The notes under the pieces were generated by a model. It ran no database searches. It was not told the origin of the DNA and saw only the letters and a program-made list of their open reading frames with translations. Below, in pieces: positions 1 to 7,765 of a stretch of DNA of 64,000 nt (positions are counted from its first letter, which is position 1; the number at the start of each line of letters is the position of its first letter). Position numbers and translations under genes: made by a program. Origin of the DNA: Streptococcus sanguinis SK1 = NCTC 7863 (GTDB lineage: Bacteria > Bacillota > Bacilli > Lactobacillales > Streptococcaceae); NCBI RefSeq assembly GCF_000194945.1, contig NZ_GL878507.1:124001-188000 (forward strand), written 5' to 3'.

Positions 1-329
1 TCAGCTAGTTGCGTGTTTGATGAATCAAAAATCTTTCCACCAATCAAATTTTTGATAAAATTACGAGCAAGATATATGAGATAAATAGTCAAAGAAGCTG
101 TGAGAAGATTTATAACAAAGGCTAGAATACTCCACCAATTTGAAAAATCAACTGAGGGCAGAAATTGAACATTGAGCTTTATTCCCAACCTGTCGGAAAG
201 ACCGGTGTAAGAAATCACACTTAGAATAGTAAGAAACACCAGAATAGCAGCATAACCCACTATGATAAGGTTTAATAGAGTAACAATATCTTTGAGCAAA
301 GAGTTATTTTTTAATTCAATCTTTTTCAT
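1..329 (-). CDS. DUF2975-like membrane protein (C-terminal part outside window)
   Basis: The minus-strand reading frame starts with ATG at 329 after a GAGGT ribosome binding site and stays open to the left edge, so only about 109 N-terminal residues are visible. They begin MKKIELKNNSLLKDIV, then a hydrophobic segment (about residues 17-38), a polar extracellular-looking stretch and a second hydrophobic segment (about 65-85), followed by LIGGKIFDSSN. A membrane pair with a short F/FD-S-N motif after the second helix resembles DUF2975 proteins, which are often encoded next to a small XRE regulator; that neighbour would lie outside the window. The family assignment is from pattern memory and is tentative. 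Confidence 0.6.
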   Translation of the reverse strand, partial: MKKIELKNNSLLKDIVTLLNLIIVGYAAILVFLTILSVISYTGLSDRLGIKLNVQFLPSVDFSNWWSILAFVINLLTASLTIYLIYLARNFIKNLIGGKIFDSSNTQLA

Positions 330-537
330 GATGCTTACCTCTATCGAAAATCAGCCGGCAGTAGATTTTCTTTTCCTTTTATTCTTATTATAATCTATTT
401 TTTATTGTATTTCAAGAAAAATATATCGAAAAACGATAATTTTTATAAAGTCAAAAAGCTATCCTATAGAGACTTTGGTATCGATGAAAATTTTGATACA
501 ATATGTATTGAATATCAAAGTAACGAAGGAGATAGTA

Positions 538-1042
538 ATGAATCCTATGATTACGATTGTGGTGCTTGGGCTACTCTGGCTAGTCATTGTTTTTCCACTC
601 TATCTGCACTACCGAAAAGAAATTTCTATTAGAAGTAAATCTACATCTTTAATATCAGGCAAAGTATAGGATAGAACAGTTCTATCTATAGTCGCTATGG
701 CGAGCCACCTCAGGTAGCCTTGCCTCTTGTAGAATATACTGTCCGTGGAAAACAATATCGAAAAAGTCTTAAGTATAAACAGTTTATCCCTGCCTCTTCA
801 GGAAAAATCCAAAAAGATGTTTTTTCAAGTGACTATGTTTACGGCTCGGATAGGAGTCTAGATTTGAAAAAATATTTCCCATCGGCTCAGGTATGACGGT
901 CTATTATAATCCTAAGAATCCAGAAGAGGCATATGTTGAGCGCTGCATCAGCAATGAAAAGTATTTTAAATATTTGTTTATCGGATTTTCTATTTTCTTT
1001 CTCATTCTGATTGGAATTAATCTTTTCCGTATATTTTTGTAG
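538..1042 (+). pseudogene. decayed DUF3592-type membrane protein
   Basis: A good ribosome binding site (GAAGGAG) precedes ATG 538 and a membrane-anchor start (MNPMITIVVLGLLWLVIVF). The frame hits TAG at 667. Reading then resumes in another frame with RYGEPPQVALPLVEYTVRGK and, after a further one-base shift near 880 in a C run, with GSGMTVYYNPKNPEEAYVE and a C-terminal hydrophobic helix ending at TAG 1040-1042. The pattern of VEYTV-G-K-Y, then V-YYNP-NP-EAYVE, then a terminal helix is that of DUF3592 proteins. One nonsense codon and two frameshifts make a functional product unlikely. Function of the family is unknown to me. Confidence 0.75.
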
Positions 1043-1117
1043 TTTGAAAAGTCTATTTTTGGATATTGAGGGATATAACATTGATCTTTTTCAAAATCTG
1101 TTGAATTCAAATAGACT

Positions 1118-1144
1118 AAAAAAGAGGATTGAACTCCTCTTTTT
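1118..1144. terminator. bidirectional intrinsic terminator
   Basis: The hairpin AAAAGAGGA-ttgaac-TCCTCTTTT is flanked by A and T runs. It sits between the decayed DUF3592 gene and the convergent ferric-reductase-like gene and could serve both. Confidence 0.8.
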
Positions 1145-1151
1145 GGTTTCT

Positions 1152-2348
1152 TTATTTAAATTTAAAGCCTTCATAGACCAGATCTGCTTTAGGATTGGTC
1201 TTTTTAAATTCGTTGGCTAGTTTATCCATCATCTTGACAGGCCCGCACATGAAGACGGTGGTTTTGTCATCCAGAGGATAATTCTTGAAGTCTAAATAGC
1301 CAGAGACCTTGCTATCGATCAAATGAAGGTCAAACTGCGGATTCTTTGCCTCGTAGTCTTTGAGTAGGTCTAGGTAAACAGCATTTTCAGCTCCGGTATA
1401 AGCATAGTAGAAGCTGACTGGACGATTCAGATTAGGATTTTCACGGATATAGGAGATGAAGGGCGTAATGCCAATCCCACCAGCAATCCAGATTTGTTTT
1501 TCTTGCCCCTGGTCAAGAATCATGTGGCCATAAGCTCGGTCAATGGTGACCTTAGTTCCCTCTTGGATCTTGTCATAAAGTTTCTTAGTGTGGTCACCAG
1601 AGTTCTTGATAGTAAAGTAGACGATATTGTCATGACCGCCAGAGATAGAGAAAGGATGTGGCGCTTTTTCAAATCCTTCTTGGAAAATCTTGACGAAGGC
1701 AAACTGACCGTACTGGTAGTCTAGCTTTTGACTAAGCTGGATCTTCAACTCCACGGTATCGTGGTTCAGGCGTTTGACCTGCAGGATTTTCCCCAGATGG
1801 CGAAAGGCCAAACTTTGATAGAGGAAGATGATGTAAAAGCCGGAAGCTAAACCTATGATAGCATAGAATCCGACTATGAAACCTAATAAGGTCGGTGTTA
1901 GGAATCGACCGCCCATCAGCATATAAGCGTGGAAGAGACCAAAGATATAGGCCAGATAGACAAAGCGGTGAATCCAGCGCCAAGCCTCATATTTGATGTG
2001 CTTGCCAAGATAGGCCACCAGAACAATGCTGACAAAGAGATAGATGCCGACATTCCCAAGCTGGGCTGCCAGATGAGAGCCCCAGAGACTGCCACCCATA
2101 GCAACATTGTGGAGAGCAAGCAGGACGACGGAAAAGATAGCTGTAAACTTATGATAAGCATACATCTTTTCGATGCCATTGAACCATTTTTCCAAAAGGG
2201 CGTTCCGAGTCGCAAGTAAAAAGGTCATCGAAAGGGTAGTCAAGGCCAGACCGGGTACGATAAAGTTGGTCATCCCAGCTGAAGCCCAAGCATAAATGGT
2301 CAGGATTATACTGACAGCGATAAGGGCGATTCCTTTGATAGATTTCAT
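1152..2348 (-). CDS. ferric-reductase-like membrane flavoprotein
   Basis: This 398-residue protein has an N-terminal membrane half of about six helices with histidines in helix contexts YAYHKF, LALHNV, RWIHRF and GLFHAY. These are the likely axial haem ligands of a ferric-reductase/NOX-type core. The cytosolic half is an FNR-like module: a FAD-binding region near HPFSISGG and an NAD(P)-binding region with AGGIGITPF and a late MCGP motif. Start ATG 2348 is chosen because AGAAAGGAAACC lies directly upstream; an in-frame ATG nine codons earlier has no such site. It probably moves electrons from cytosolic NAD(P)H across the membrane to an extracytoplasmic acceptor. The substrate is not evident. 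It is a single gene between two terminators. Confidence 0.85.
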   Translation of the reverse strand: MKSIKGIALIAVSIILTIYAWASAGMTNFIVPGLALTTLSMTFLLATRNALLEKWFNGIEKMYAYHKFTAIFSVVLLALHNVAMGGSLWGSHLAAQLGNVGIYLFVSIVLVAYLGKHIKYEAWRWIHRFVYLAYIFGLFHAYMLMGGRFLTPTLLGFIVGFYAIIGLASGFYIIFLYQSLAFRHLGKILQVKRLNHDTVELKIQLSQKLDYQYGQFAFVKIFQEGFEKAPHPFSISGGHDNIVYFTIKNSGDHTKKLYDKIQEGTKVTIDRAYGHMILDQGQEKQIWIAGGIGITPFISYIRENPNLNRPVSFYYAYTGAENAVYLDLLKDYEAKNPQFDLHLIDSKVSGYLDFKNYPLDDKTTVFMCGPVKMMDKLANEFKKTNPKADLVYEGFKFK

Positions 2349-2392
2349 GATGGTTTCCTTTCTGGTTTTTATCACTACTTAGTTGTAAATAG

Positions 2393-2411
2393 ATTTGTTA
2401 CATTTTAACAA
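2393..2411 (-). promoter_or_regulatory. inverted repeat upstream of ferric-reductase-like gene
   Basis: TTGTTA-cattt-TAACAA lies 47 bp upstream of the start codon on the minus strand. It may be an operator or part of the promoter. No regulator is assigned. Confidence 0.3.
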
Positions 2412-2446
2412 AGAAAAAACAAGCTGTCAAGATAAGAGCTTGTTTC
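2412..2446 (-). terminator. terminator of the DUF2974 gene
   Basis: AAACAAGCT...AGCTTGTTT forms a hairpin. On the minus strand it is followed by a T run (the AAAAAA at 2413-2419 in plus orientation), downstream of the DUF2974 gene. Confidence 0.65.
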
Positions 2447-2506
2447 GTTTTTGGTATGGATAGGCCAAGTCTGCCATTAGATAAGCTATAGAGGACTTTT
2501 TTGATT

Positions 2507-3721
2507 TTACTCTTGAACCTCTGCGGTAGTGTCTTCCTTTTTGTCAGTCTCAGACTGGCCGAAAGACAACTGCTTGCTCCAGCGTGATAGGTTTTCTCGG
2601 ATATCCTTGCCAATAGCAGAAGGCTTAGGCAAGCTAATGGAGTCTTTCCAGCTTTGGACACGCATATCCAGTAGGAGCTTGGACAAGCGCAGCAGCATGT
2701 CATGTTCTTGGTCTGTTAGAGATTGAGCATTTTTCAGGATATCGAGGACTTTGTTAAAGTTTTCAACATTGGATAGTTCGTCGACAGACTGGATACCAGC
2801 ATCCAAAATCAGTCCGAAAAAGAGGTCGAAAAAGTCTTTAAGTTCTTCATCTGAAACGGTGCTCACCCAATTTTTAAACGTTTTGTCTATCTGCAGGCTC
2901 TCTGCATCTAGTGTATCCAGCAATAGGAAAGAGTCTCCCTTGGTTTTCCACGAAAAGGTATCGTGCTGGGCAAAGCCGCCGATGGCACTGCTTTTGACAA
3001 TCCTAGCTTCCTTAGGTGTTTCCAGCATCATGCCAACGATAGAGTTCTGAGGCAGGTAGCGTTTCATCCTTTCAACCACAGTCTGATAGCCATCGCTTTC
3101 GGTGACAAAGTGATTGAGACCGGGAGAGTCATAACTGTAGATGGCTTCAATACGGTCTTGAAGCGACGTTTCCATCTGACTGGCTGCATAAGAAGCCAGG
3201 TTTCCTCCTTTGGAATGGCCGGTTAGGATAAAGTTACCGGGCAGATTTTCTAAGGCCTTCTGCAGGTAGCGGGCGGCCATTTTCTGAGCAGGGATCTGAT
3301 CCATATAGGTCATGTGGAAGTCTTCCTTCCAGCCGACAATGGAGTCGTCCGTACCGCGAAAGACCAGAACATAGGTATCAGGCTTGATTTTGAAAATCAA
3401 GGCAGCGAATTGCTTCTGGATATCTTGGTCAACGTCATTGACATAGCCCATCAGTTTTAGATTTTTAAAACGGGTAGAGGCTGCGGCCGAATCTAGCAGT
3501 TTCAGTCGGTTTTTGCTGACCATCATGGAGAGGTCGCGCGGTACTTGATCGGCCAAATCCAGCAGCCGGCAGTCGCAGTAAGGGGACATATCTTCATGTA
3601 CCAGCTGGTCAAAAGGCAAGTAGGTTAGCTCTGTCAGGATTAGCAGATCCAGTTCATTAAAAGGTTTATCATAAATACTGTCATGCTGCACTTCTTCAAG
3701 GTAAGTAAAAATATTGCTCAT
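2507..3721 (-). CDS. DUF2974 (Mbeg1-like) alpha/beta hydrolase
   Basis: The 404-residue protein starts MSNIFTYLEEVQHDSIYDKP at ATG 3721, with GGAGATATAAT upstream; the open frame extends further upstream but without a ribosome binding site. The key motif is the nucleophile elbow TGHSKGGN at about residue 180, preceded by VLVFRGTD, a lipase-class-3-like arrangement. A helical C-terminal region is rich in L, K and D. Members of this family are common in Firmicutes as predicted cytosolic lipases/esterases with unknown substrates. It is transcribed divergently from the two-component system, with about 150 bp between the start codons. Confidence 0.85.
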   Translation of the reverse strand: MSNIFTYLEEVQHDSIYDKPFNELDLLILTELTYLPFDQLVHEDMSPYCDCRLLDLADQVPRDLSMMVSKNRLKLLDSAAASTRFKNLKLMGYVNDVDQDIQKQFAALIFKIKPDTYVLVFRGTDDSIVGWKEDFHMTYMDQIPAQKMAARYLQKALENLPGNFILTGHSKGGNLASYAASQMETSLQDRIEAIYSYDSPGLNHFVTESDGYQTVVERMKRYLPQNSIVGMMLETPKEARIVKSSAIGGFAQHDTFSWKTKGDSFLLLDTLDAESLQIDKTFKNWVSTVSDEELKDFFDLFFGLILDAGIQSVDELSNVENFNKVLDILKNAQSLTDQEHDMLLRLSKLLLDMRVQSWKDSISLPKPSAIGKDIRENLSRWSKQLSFGQSETDKKEDTTAEVQE

Positions 3722-3836
3722 ATTATATCTCCAATTTCTACTAGTTAGTATAGCATATTTTTTTGCTAGAATTTCTCTTTTACAGAAAAATCCTACCTTA
3801 GACTGAGGATGATAAACAAGCAATCGCATTTTTTGG

Positions 3837-3842
3837 TATAAT
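3837..3842 (+). promoter_or_regulatory. -10 element of the two-component operon
   Basis: A perfect TATAAT lies 29 bp before the response-regulator start. The -35 region is poor. No TNACA-N4-TGTAA box is present here, so the regulator does not obviously control itself through that operator. Confidence 0.55.
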
Positions 3843-3870
3843 GTTACTAGCAAGAAATCGGGAGGGAAAG

Positions 3871-4557
3871 ATGCACAAGATTTTACTAGTAGAAGATGAT
3901 CCAGTCATCCGTCAGATGATTAAGAAAATGCTGGAACAATGGGGCTTTCAGGTAGTGGCAGTTGAGGACTTTATGGATGTGCTGACAGTCTTTGTTCGAG
4001 AGGAGCCGCATCTGGTGCTGATGGATATCGGCCTGCCCTTGTTCAACGGCTATCATTGGTGTCAGGAAATCCGCAAGATTTCAACGGTGCCTATCATGTT
4101 TCTGTCTTCCCGTGATCAGTCCATGGACATTGTCATGGCTATCAATATGGGGGCAGATGACTATGTGACCAAGCCTTTTGACAACAATGTTTTTTTGGCT
4201 AAGGTTCAGGGCTTGCTGCGCCGTTCCTATGAGTTTGGAAACGACCAGAGTCTCTTGGAGCACCAAGGTGTCATTCTCAATCTCAAGTCGACAGATCTGG
4301 TCTTTGATGGGAAAGTGGTGACCTTGACCAAGAACGAATTTCAGATTTTGCGGGTCCTCTTCGAGCACTCGGATGGTATCGTAGCGCGTGATGACCTGAT
4401 GAAGGAACTCTGGAACAGCGACTTTTTCATCGATGACAATACCCTATCGGTCAATGTCGCTCGCCTGCGTAAGAAGCTTGAAGAGCACGGACTGAAGAAT
4501 TTCATCGAAACCAAAAAAGGAATAGGATACGGTCTCATCAATGGACATACAGGATAA
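3871..4557 (+). CDS. OmpR-family response regulator, BceR/NsrR type
   Basis: This 228-residue protein starts at ATG 3871 after GGGAGGGAAAG (MHKILLVEDD). The receiver domain has acidic residues at 8-10, phospho-acceptor Asp52 in LVLMDIGLP and the conserved Lys in VTKPFD. A C-terminal winged-helix DNA-binding domain follows (LTKNEFQILRVL, then NVARLRKKLEE and TKKGIGYGL). It overlaps the downstream kinase gene by 17 bp, the usual BceRS arrangement. I infer that it binds the TNACA-N4-TGTAA boxes found upstream of five nearby units, because that consensus is known for BceR/NsrR-type regulators of Firmicutes. Confidence 0.9.
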   Translation: MHKILLVEDDPVIRQMIKKMLEQWGFQVVAVEDFMDVLTVFVREEPHLVLMDIGLPLFNGYHWCQEIRKISTVPIMFLSSRDQSMDIVMAINMGADDYVTKPFDNNVFLAKVQGLLRRSYEFGNDQSLLEHQGVILNLKSTDLVFDGKVVTLTKNEFQILRVLFEHSDGIVARDDLMKELWNSDFFIDDNTLSVNVARLRKKLEEHGLKNFIETKKGIGYGLINGHTG

Positions 4558-5521
4558 ATTTTTCTTTCTTAAGTCTTACCTTTATTCGCGGCGATTTTTT
4601 CTAGCTCTGTTGATTTTGCTGCTAGGCTTTATTCTGCTCTTTGCCTTTGTCTTTGATGCTTACCGCAGTCTGCTGGAATATGTCGCGCTCTTGCTGGCTT
4701 TTCTGTCTTTCTTGTTTATCGGAGCAGATGCTTGGACTGCCTTTAAGAGCTATCGCAGCCAGAAGCTGCAAGCCTCTGCTCAGGCTCAGACTCCTCTAGA
4801 AAAGCTTTTGCAGGAAAGAGTGGAAGAGTTGGAGTACGAACAGAAGAATCAGCTCTTGGTTGAACAGGAGAAATACAATGATTTGCTGGACTACTACACT
4901 CTTTGGGTTCATCAAGTCAAGACACCCATTGCAGCCAGTTCACTCTTGATTGGTGACTTGAAGGATAAGGAAGCCAAGTCTCAGTTGGAGCAGGAGCTCT
5001 TCAAGATTGAGTCCTACGTTCATCTGGTTCTCCAGTACCTCCGTCTGGAAAGCTTCCATGATGATCTAGTTCTGAAGCAGGAAAATCTGGCTGATTTGGT
5101 CAGAGAAGTAGTCAAGAAATACGCTCTTTTCTTTATTCAGCAAGGACTCAGCCTCAATCTTCATGACCTAGACCACACGATTGTCACTGATAAAAAGTGG
5201 TTTCTAGTAATTTTGGAGCAGGTCCTATCCAATAGTCTTAAATATACGAAAGAAGGCAGCATAGAGATTTATTTTCACGAGGGCAGCCTTTACATTAAGG
5301 ACACGGGTTTGGGGATTCAAAATGCTGATTTGCTGCGGGTTTTTGAGCGCGGTTTCTCAGGTTACAACGGTCGTTTGACCCAGCAGTCATCAGGTTTAGG
5401 TCTTTATCTGTCCAAGAAAATTGCTGACCAGCTGGGACACAAGATTGCTATAGACTCTCAAGTGGGTCAGGGAACGACGGTTTCCATCGCCTTTCCTGAG
5501 AAGAAATTGGTCTTTGAGTAG
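4541..5521 (+). CDS. intramembrane-sensing histidine kinase, BceS/NsrK type
   Basis: The protein has 326 residues. Two transmembrane helices (about 19-39 and 46-64) are separated by only a few residues, so there is no real extracellular sensor domain, the hallmark of BceS-type kinases that sense through a partner ABC transporter. The phospho-acceptor is His124 in LWVHQVKTPIAA. ATP-binding motifs follow: LEQVLSNSLKYT (N box), DTGLGI (G1) and SSGLGLYLSKKIA (G2). Start ATG 4541 overlaps the response-regulator gene. The nearby BceAB-like exporters are the natural sensing partners. Which of the two is the sensor cannot be told from sequence. Confidence 0.9.
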   Translation: MDIQDKFFFLKSYLYSRRFFLALLILLLGFILLFAFVFDAYRSLLEYVALLLAFLSFLFIGADAWTAFKSYRSQKLQASAQAQTPLEKLLQERVEELEYEQKNQLLVEQEKYNDLLDYYTLWVHQVKTPIAASSLLIGDLKDKEAKSQLEQELFKIESYVHLVLQYLRLESFHDDLVLKQENLADLVREVVKKYALFFIQQGLSLNLHDLDHTIVTDKKWFLVILEQVLSNSLKYTKEGSIEIYFHEGSLYIKDTGLGIQNADLLRVFERGFSGYNGRLTQQSSGLGLYLSKKIADQLGHKIAIDSQVGQGTTVSIAFPEKKLVFE

Positions 5522-5532
5522 TAGGAAGAAAG

Positions 5533-5913
5533 TTGCTAGTAGTGGTTTATGATAGTCTGACTGGTTTGGGAAAGAAGTTTGCTAATAGTCTGGAAACGCC
5601 TAGCCAGTCAGTCTGGAAAAAGCTGGAGGAGCCCTGTATTTTAGTCAGCAGAAATAGCGGAGCAGGGCAGATTCCGTGGACGACTAAGCGCTTCATCAGA
5701 AAGTATGAGCATCTAATCAAAGGCTTTGTCATCAATGGCAACCAGAAGCGTTATCCGCGGACCTTTTGCGGGGCAACGGATAAGATAGTGGAGCAGTACG
5801 GCCTCCGCCATATTCGTAACATAGAAGGCTCTGGAACGGAAGCAGACCGACAAGCGGTCAGAGACTTTTTAGAACAGTTGCAGGCAGAAGAGAGTTTTCA
5901 TGAAAGCCATTAG
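5533..5913 (+). CDS. NrdI-like flavodoxin (paralogue 1)
   Basis: This 126-residue protein starts at TTG 5533, preceded by AGGAAGAAAG, 11 bp after the kinase gene. It opens with a flavodoxin strand and phosphate-loop region (VVYDSLTGLGKKFA). It carries the NrdI-type segment RNSGAGQIPWTTKRFI and a late GNQKRYPRTFCGATDKI. NrdI reduces or oxidises the manganese cofactor of class Ib ribonucleotide reductase, but no nrdE, nrdF or nrdH is nearby. Its position suggests transcription with the two-component genes. It could be a diverged flavodoxin with another electron partner. A second paralogue lies at 16339. Confidence 0.75.
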   Translation: MLVVVYDSLTGLGKKFANSLETPSQSVWKKLEEPCILVSRNSGAGQIPWTTKRFIRKYEHLIKGFVINGNQKRYPRTFCGATDKIVEQYGLRHIRNIEGSGTEADRQAVRDFLEQLQAEESFHESH

Positions 5914-5956
5914 GTTTTGTCCTATTTTTACGATGCTCCTGCAAGATTTTTAAAAG

Positions 5957-6030
5957 TGACAAAATTGTAAGAATAAAACTAGCAAATGAAAGGTTAGGTT
6001 ATGGTACTGACCTTTCTTTTTTATTATCAT
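5957..6030 (+). promoter_or_regulatory. BceR/NsrR-type operator and promoter of the TraX-like gene
   Basis: The box TGACA-AAAT-TGTAA is at 5957-5970. A second half-site TGAAAG begins at 5987 (21 bp after the first TGTAAG) and a -10 hexamer TATCAT begins at 6025, exactly 38 bp after the half-site. The -35 region is poor, as expected for an activator-dependent promoter. The same layout occurs at 6830, 25297, 25641 and 31122. Confidence 0.75.
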
Positions 6031-6060
6031 AGAGTCAAGAAATAAGAAGGAGACAGAAAA

Positions 6061-6816
6061 ATGAAATCAAAAGGTATAAATGCTTTTCAGTTGAAGCTCT
6101 TCATGGCCTTTCTTATGGTTTTTGACCATATCAGCCAGATACCAGGGCTGGTTCCGGACGGCTGGGATGGCGTCTTGCATGCCCTAACCCGCTGTGTCGG
6201 AGTAGCATTTGCCTTCATGGCAGTGGAAGGTTTTCTCCACACTCGCAACCGTCTGGCTTACAATATGCGGCTCTTCTTTTGGGCAGCCCTGATGCAGACA
6301 GGAAACTGTATCCTGACGCTTCTCTTTCAGGAGAAGGGCATTTACCTCACTCACAACATCTTCCTGACCTTGGCCTGCGGGGTCCTCATGCTGAGTCTTT
6401 TCTTTGGCTTTTCTGACAATGGCGGAGCTGCTAAGGATAGGAAGTCTGGTTTGCGGATAGCGGCAGGAGTATTAGTCTTGCTGGCCGGGCTTGTCTTTAG
6501 CGAAGGCGGCATGGCTCTGCTTCCTTTCATGCTCTTGACCTACCTTTTTAGAAATCAAGTCTTTTTAAGAAACTTGTTTTATGTAGTTTGGGCGGGAGTT
6601 CTCTTTGCCATGAGTATTCAAATTTATCCAACCTTGCAGGACACGCTATCAATGCTGCTCTATAATTCAGACTGGCTCTTTATCAGTGCTCTTCCTCTCT
6701 TGCACTTCTATAATGGTGAGCGAGGATCCAGCAGCAAGTGGAGCAAATATTTCTTCTATATTTTCTATCCAGCCCACCTTTGGCTAATTGCTTTGATTGC
6801 CTTTTGGGTAAAATAA
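6061..6816 (+). CDS. TraX family membrane protein
   Basis: The 251-residue polytopic membrane protein (about eight helices) opens with the TraX-type signature GINAFQLKLFMAFLMVFDHI. Start ATG 6061 follows AGAAGGAGACAG. TraX of F plasmid acetylates pilin, but chromosomal Firmicute members have no conjugation role and are thought to be membrane acyltransferase-like proteins. The gene is alone behind its own BceR-type promoter, so it is probably induced by the same envelope stress as the exporters. An acyl modification of envelope glycopolymers would fit, but that is inference. Confidence 0.8.
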   Translation: MKSKGINAFQLKLFMAFLMVFDHISQIPGLVPDGWDGVLHALTRCVGVAFAFMAVEGFLHTRNRLAYNMRLFFWAALMQTGNCILTLLFQEKGIYLTHNIFLTLACGVLMLSLFFGFSDNGGAAKDRKSGLRIAAGVLVLLAGLVFSEGGMALLPFMLLTYLFRNQVFLRNLFYVVWAGVLFAMSIQIYPTLQDTLSMLLYNSDWLFISALPLLHFYNGERGSSSKWSKYFFYIFYPAHLWLIALIAFWVK

Positions 6817-6829
6817 AGCTCATTTTATC

Positions 6830-6902
6830 TTACAAAAGTGTAAGATTGCACTTTAAAATGTAAGCTTAGGTTATGGCTGGGCGGTTGGTATTGAGATAAA
6901 AT
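6830..6902 (+). promoter_or_regulatory. BceR/NsrR-type operator and promoter of exporter 1
   Basis: TTACA-AAAG-TGTAA is at 6830-6843. Half-site TGTAAG starts at 6859 (20 bp spacing) and -10 TAAAAT at 6897 (38 bp after the half-site). It lies 84 bp ahead of the exporter ATPase gene. Confidence 0.8.
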
Positions 6903-6915
6903 AGACTTATCAATT

Positions 6916-6966
6916 AGGAGGCAGTTTATAAAAACTGCTAAAAGCAGGGATCTGATAATTACCTGC
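6916..6966 (+). promoter_or_regulatory. leader with two small hairpins and an unused-looking ribosome binding site
   Basis: The transcribed leader holds AGGAGG (6916-6921), a perfect hairpin GCAGTTT-ataa-AAACTGC (6921-6938) and a second one AGCAGG...CCTGCT (6943-6966). No ATG, GTG or TTG follows the AGGAGG at a normal distance. In the equivalent place after the 25297 promoter an AAGGAGG does precede a small ORF, so this may be a decayed leader ORF. Confidence 0.35.
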
Positions 6967-6985
6967 TAAACAGAAAGGAAGCAAG

Positions 6986-7765
6986 ATGACATTATTAGAC
7001 GTACAACACGTGAAAAAGATTTATAAAACCCGCTTTCAGGGCAGCCAAGTAGAGGCACTGAAAGACATTCACTTTACGGTAGAAAAAGGCGAGTATGTCG
7101 CCATCATGGGGGAGTCAGGCTCTGGGAAATCCACCCTGCTCAACATCCTAGCCATGCTGGACAAGCCGACTGAGGGCCGCGTCTTTCTCAACGGAACTGA
7201 CACAGCAACCATCAAAAACAGCCAGGCTTCCAGTTTCCGCCGAGAAAAATTAGGCTTTGTCTTTCAGGATTTCAACCTGCTGGACACCCTATCAGTCAAG
7301 GATAATATTCTTCTGCCGCTAGTCCTCTCTCGTCGTCCCATTACCGAGATGATGCAAAAGCTGGTTACGACTTGCAATGAGCTAGGGATTAACAAGCTAC
7401 AAGAGAAGTTTCCTTATGAGATTTCTGGTGGTCAAAAGCAGCGGGTAGCAGTGGCTCGGGCCATCATCACAGACCCTGAGATTCTGCTGGCGGACGAGCC
7501 GACGGGAGCTTTGGATTCCAAATCTTCGGCAGCTCTGCTTGATGTCTTTGATGATATTAATGCCCGCGGTCAAACCATTCTCATGGTGACCCACTCAACG
7601 GCAGCAGCTAGCCGCGCCAAGCGGGTGCTCTTTATCAAGGATGGGATTCTTTATAATCAAATCTTCCGCGGTGACAAGACTGAGCGGCAGATGTTCCAAG
7701 AGATTTCTGACACTCTGACAGTTATGGCAAGTGAGGTGGGCAATTATGTTCAAACTAACGAGTAA
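6986..7765 (+). CDS. BceA/NsrF-type ABC exporter ATPase, copy 1
   Basis: The 259-residue ATPase of the MacB/BceA class has Walker A GESGSGKST (about residue 42), Q-loop VFQDFNLL, signature SGGQKQRVAVARA, Walker B ILLADEPTGALD and H-loop VTHS. It powers the permease encoded next, with a 20-bp overlap. Residues 1-251 are identical to copy 2 at 25749, although the DNA differs at many third positions. The last eight residues differ because the stop codon is shifted. BceAB exporters free the lipid II cycle from bound peptide antibiotics such as bacitracin, nisin or mersacidin, and also signal to the kinase. Substrate specificity here is unknown. Confidence 0.9.
   Translation: MTLLDVQHVKKIYKTRFQGSQVEALKDIHFTVEKGEYVAIMGESGSGKSTLLNILAMLDKPTEGRVFLNGTDTATIKNSQASSFRREKLGFVFQDFNLLDTLSVKDNILLPLVLSRRPITEMMQKLVTTCNELGINKLQEKFPYEISGGQKQRVAVARAIITDPEILLADEPTGALDSKSSAALLDVFDDINARGQTILMVTHSTAAASRAKRVLFIKDGILYNQIFRGDKTERQMFQEISDTLTVMASEVGNYVQTNE

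Noticed and set aside
1011..1220. 69-codon plus-strand ORF over the terminator
   Set aside because: It crosses the terminator hairpin and the end of the convergent gene, and has no ribosome binding site.
3722..3870. Autoregulatory BceR-type box at the two-component promoter
   Set aside because: No TNACA-N4-TGTAA on either strand; only a TATAAT is visible.
6061..6816. TraX as evidence for an integrated conjugative element
   Set aside because: No relaxase, type IV secretion gene, integrase or attachment repeats are in the window.
6921..6966. Leader hairpins of exporter 1 as a riboswitch
   Set aside because: Two short simple stems with no resemblance to a known riboswitch class.
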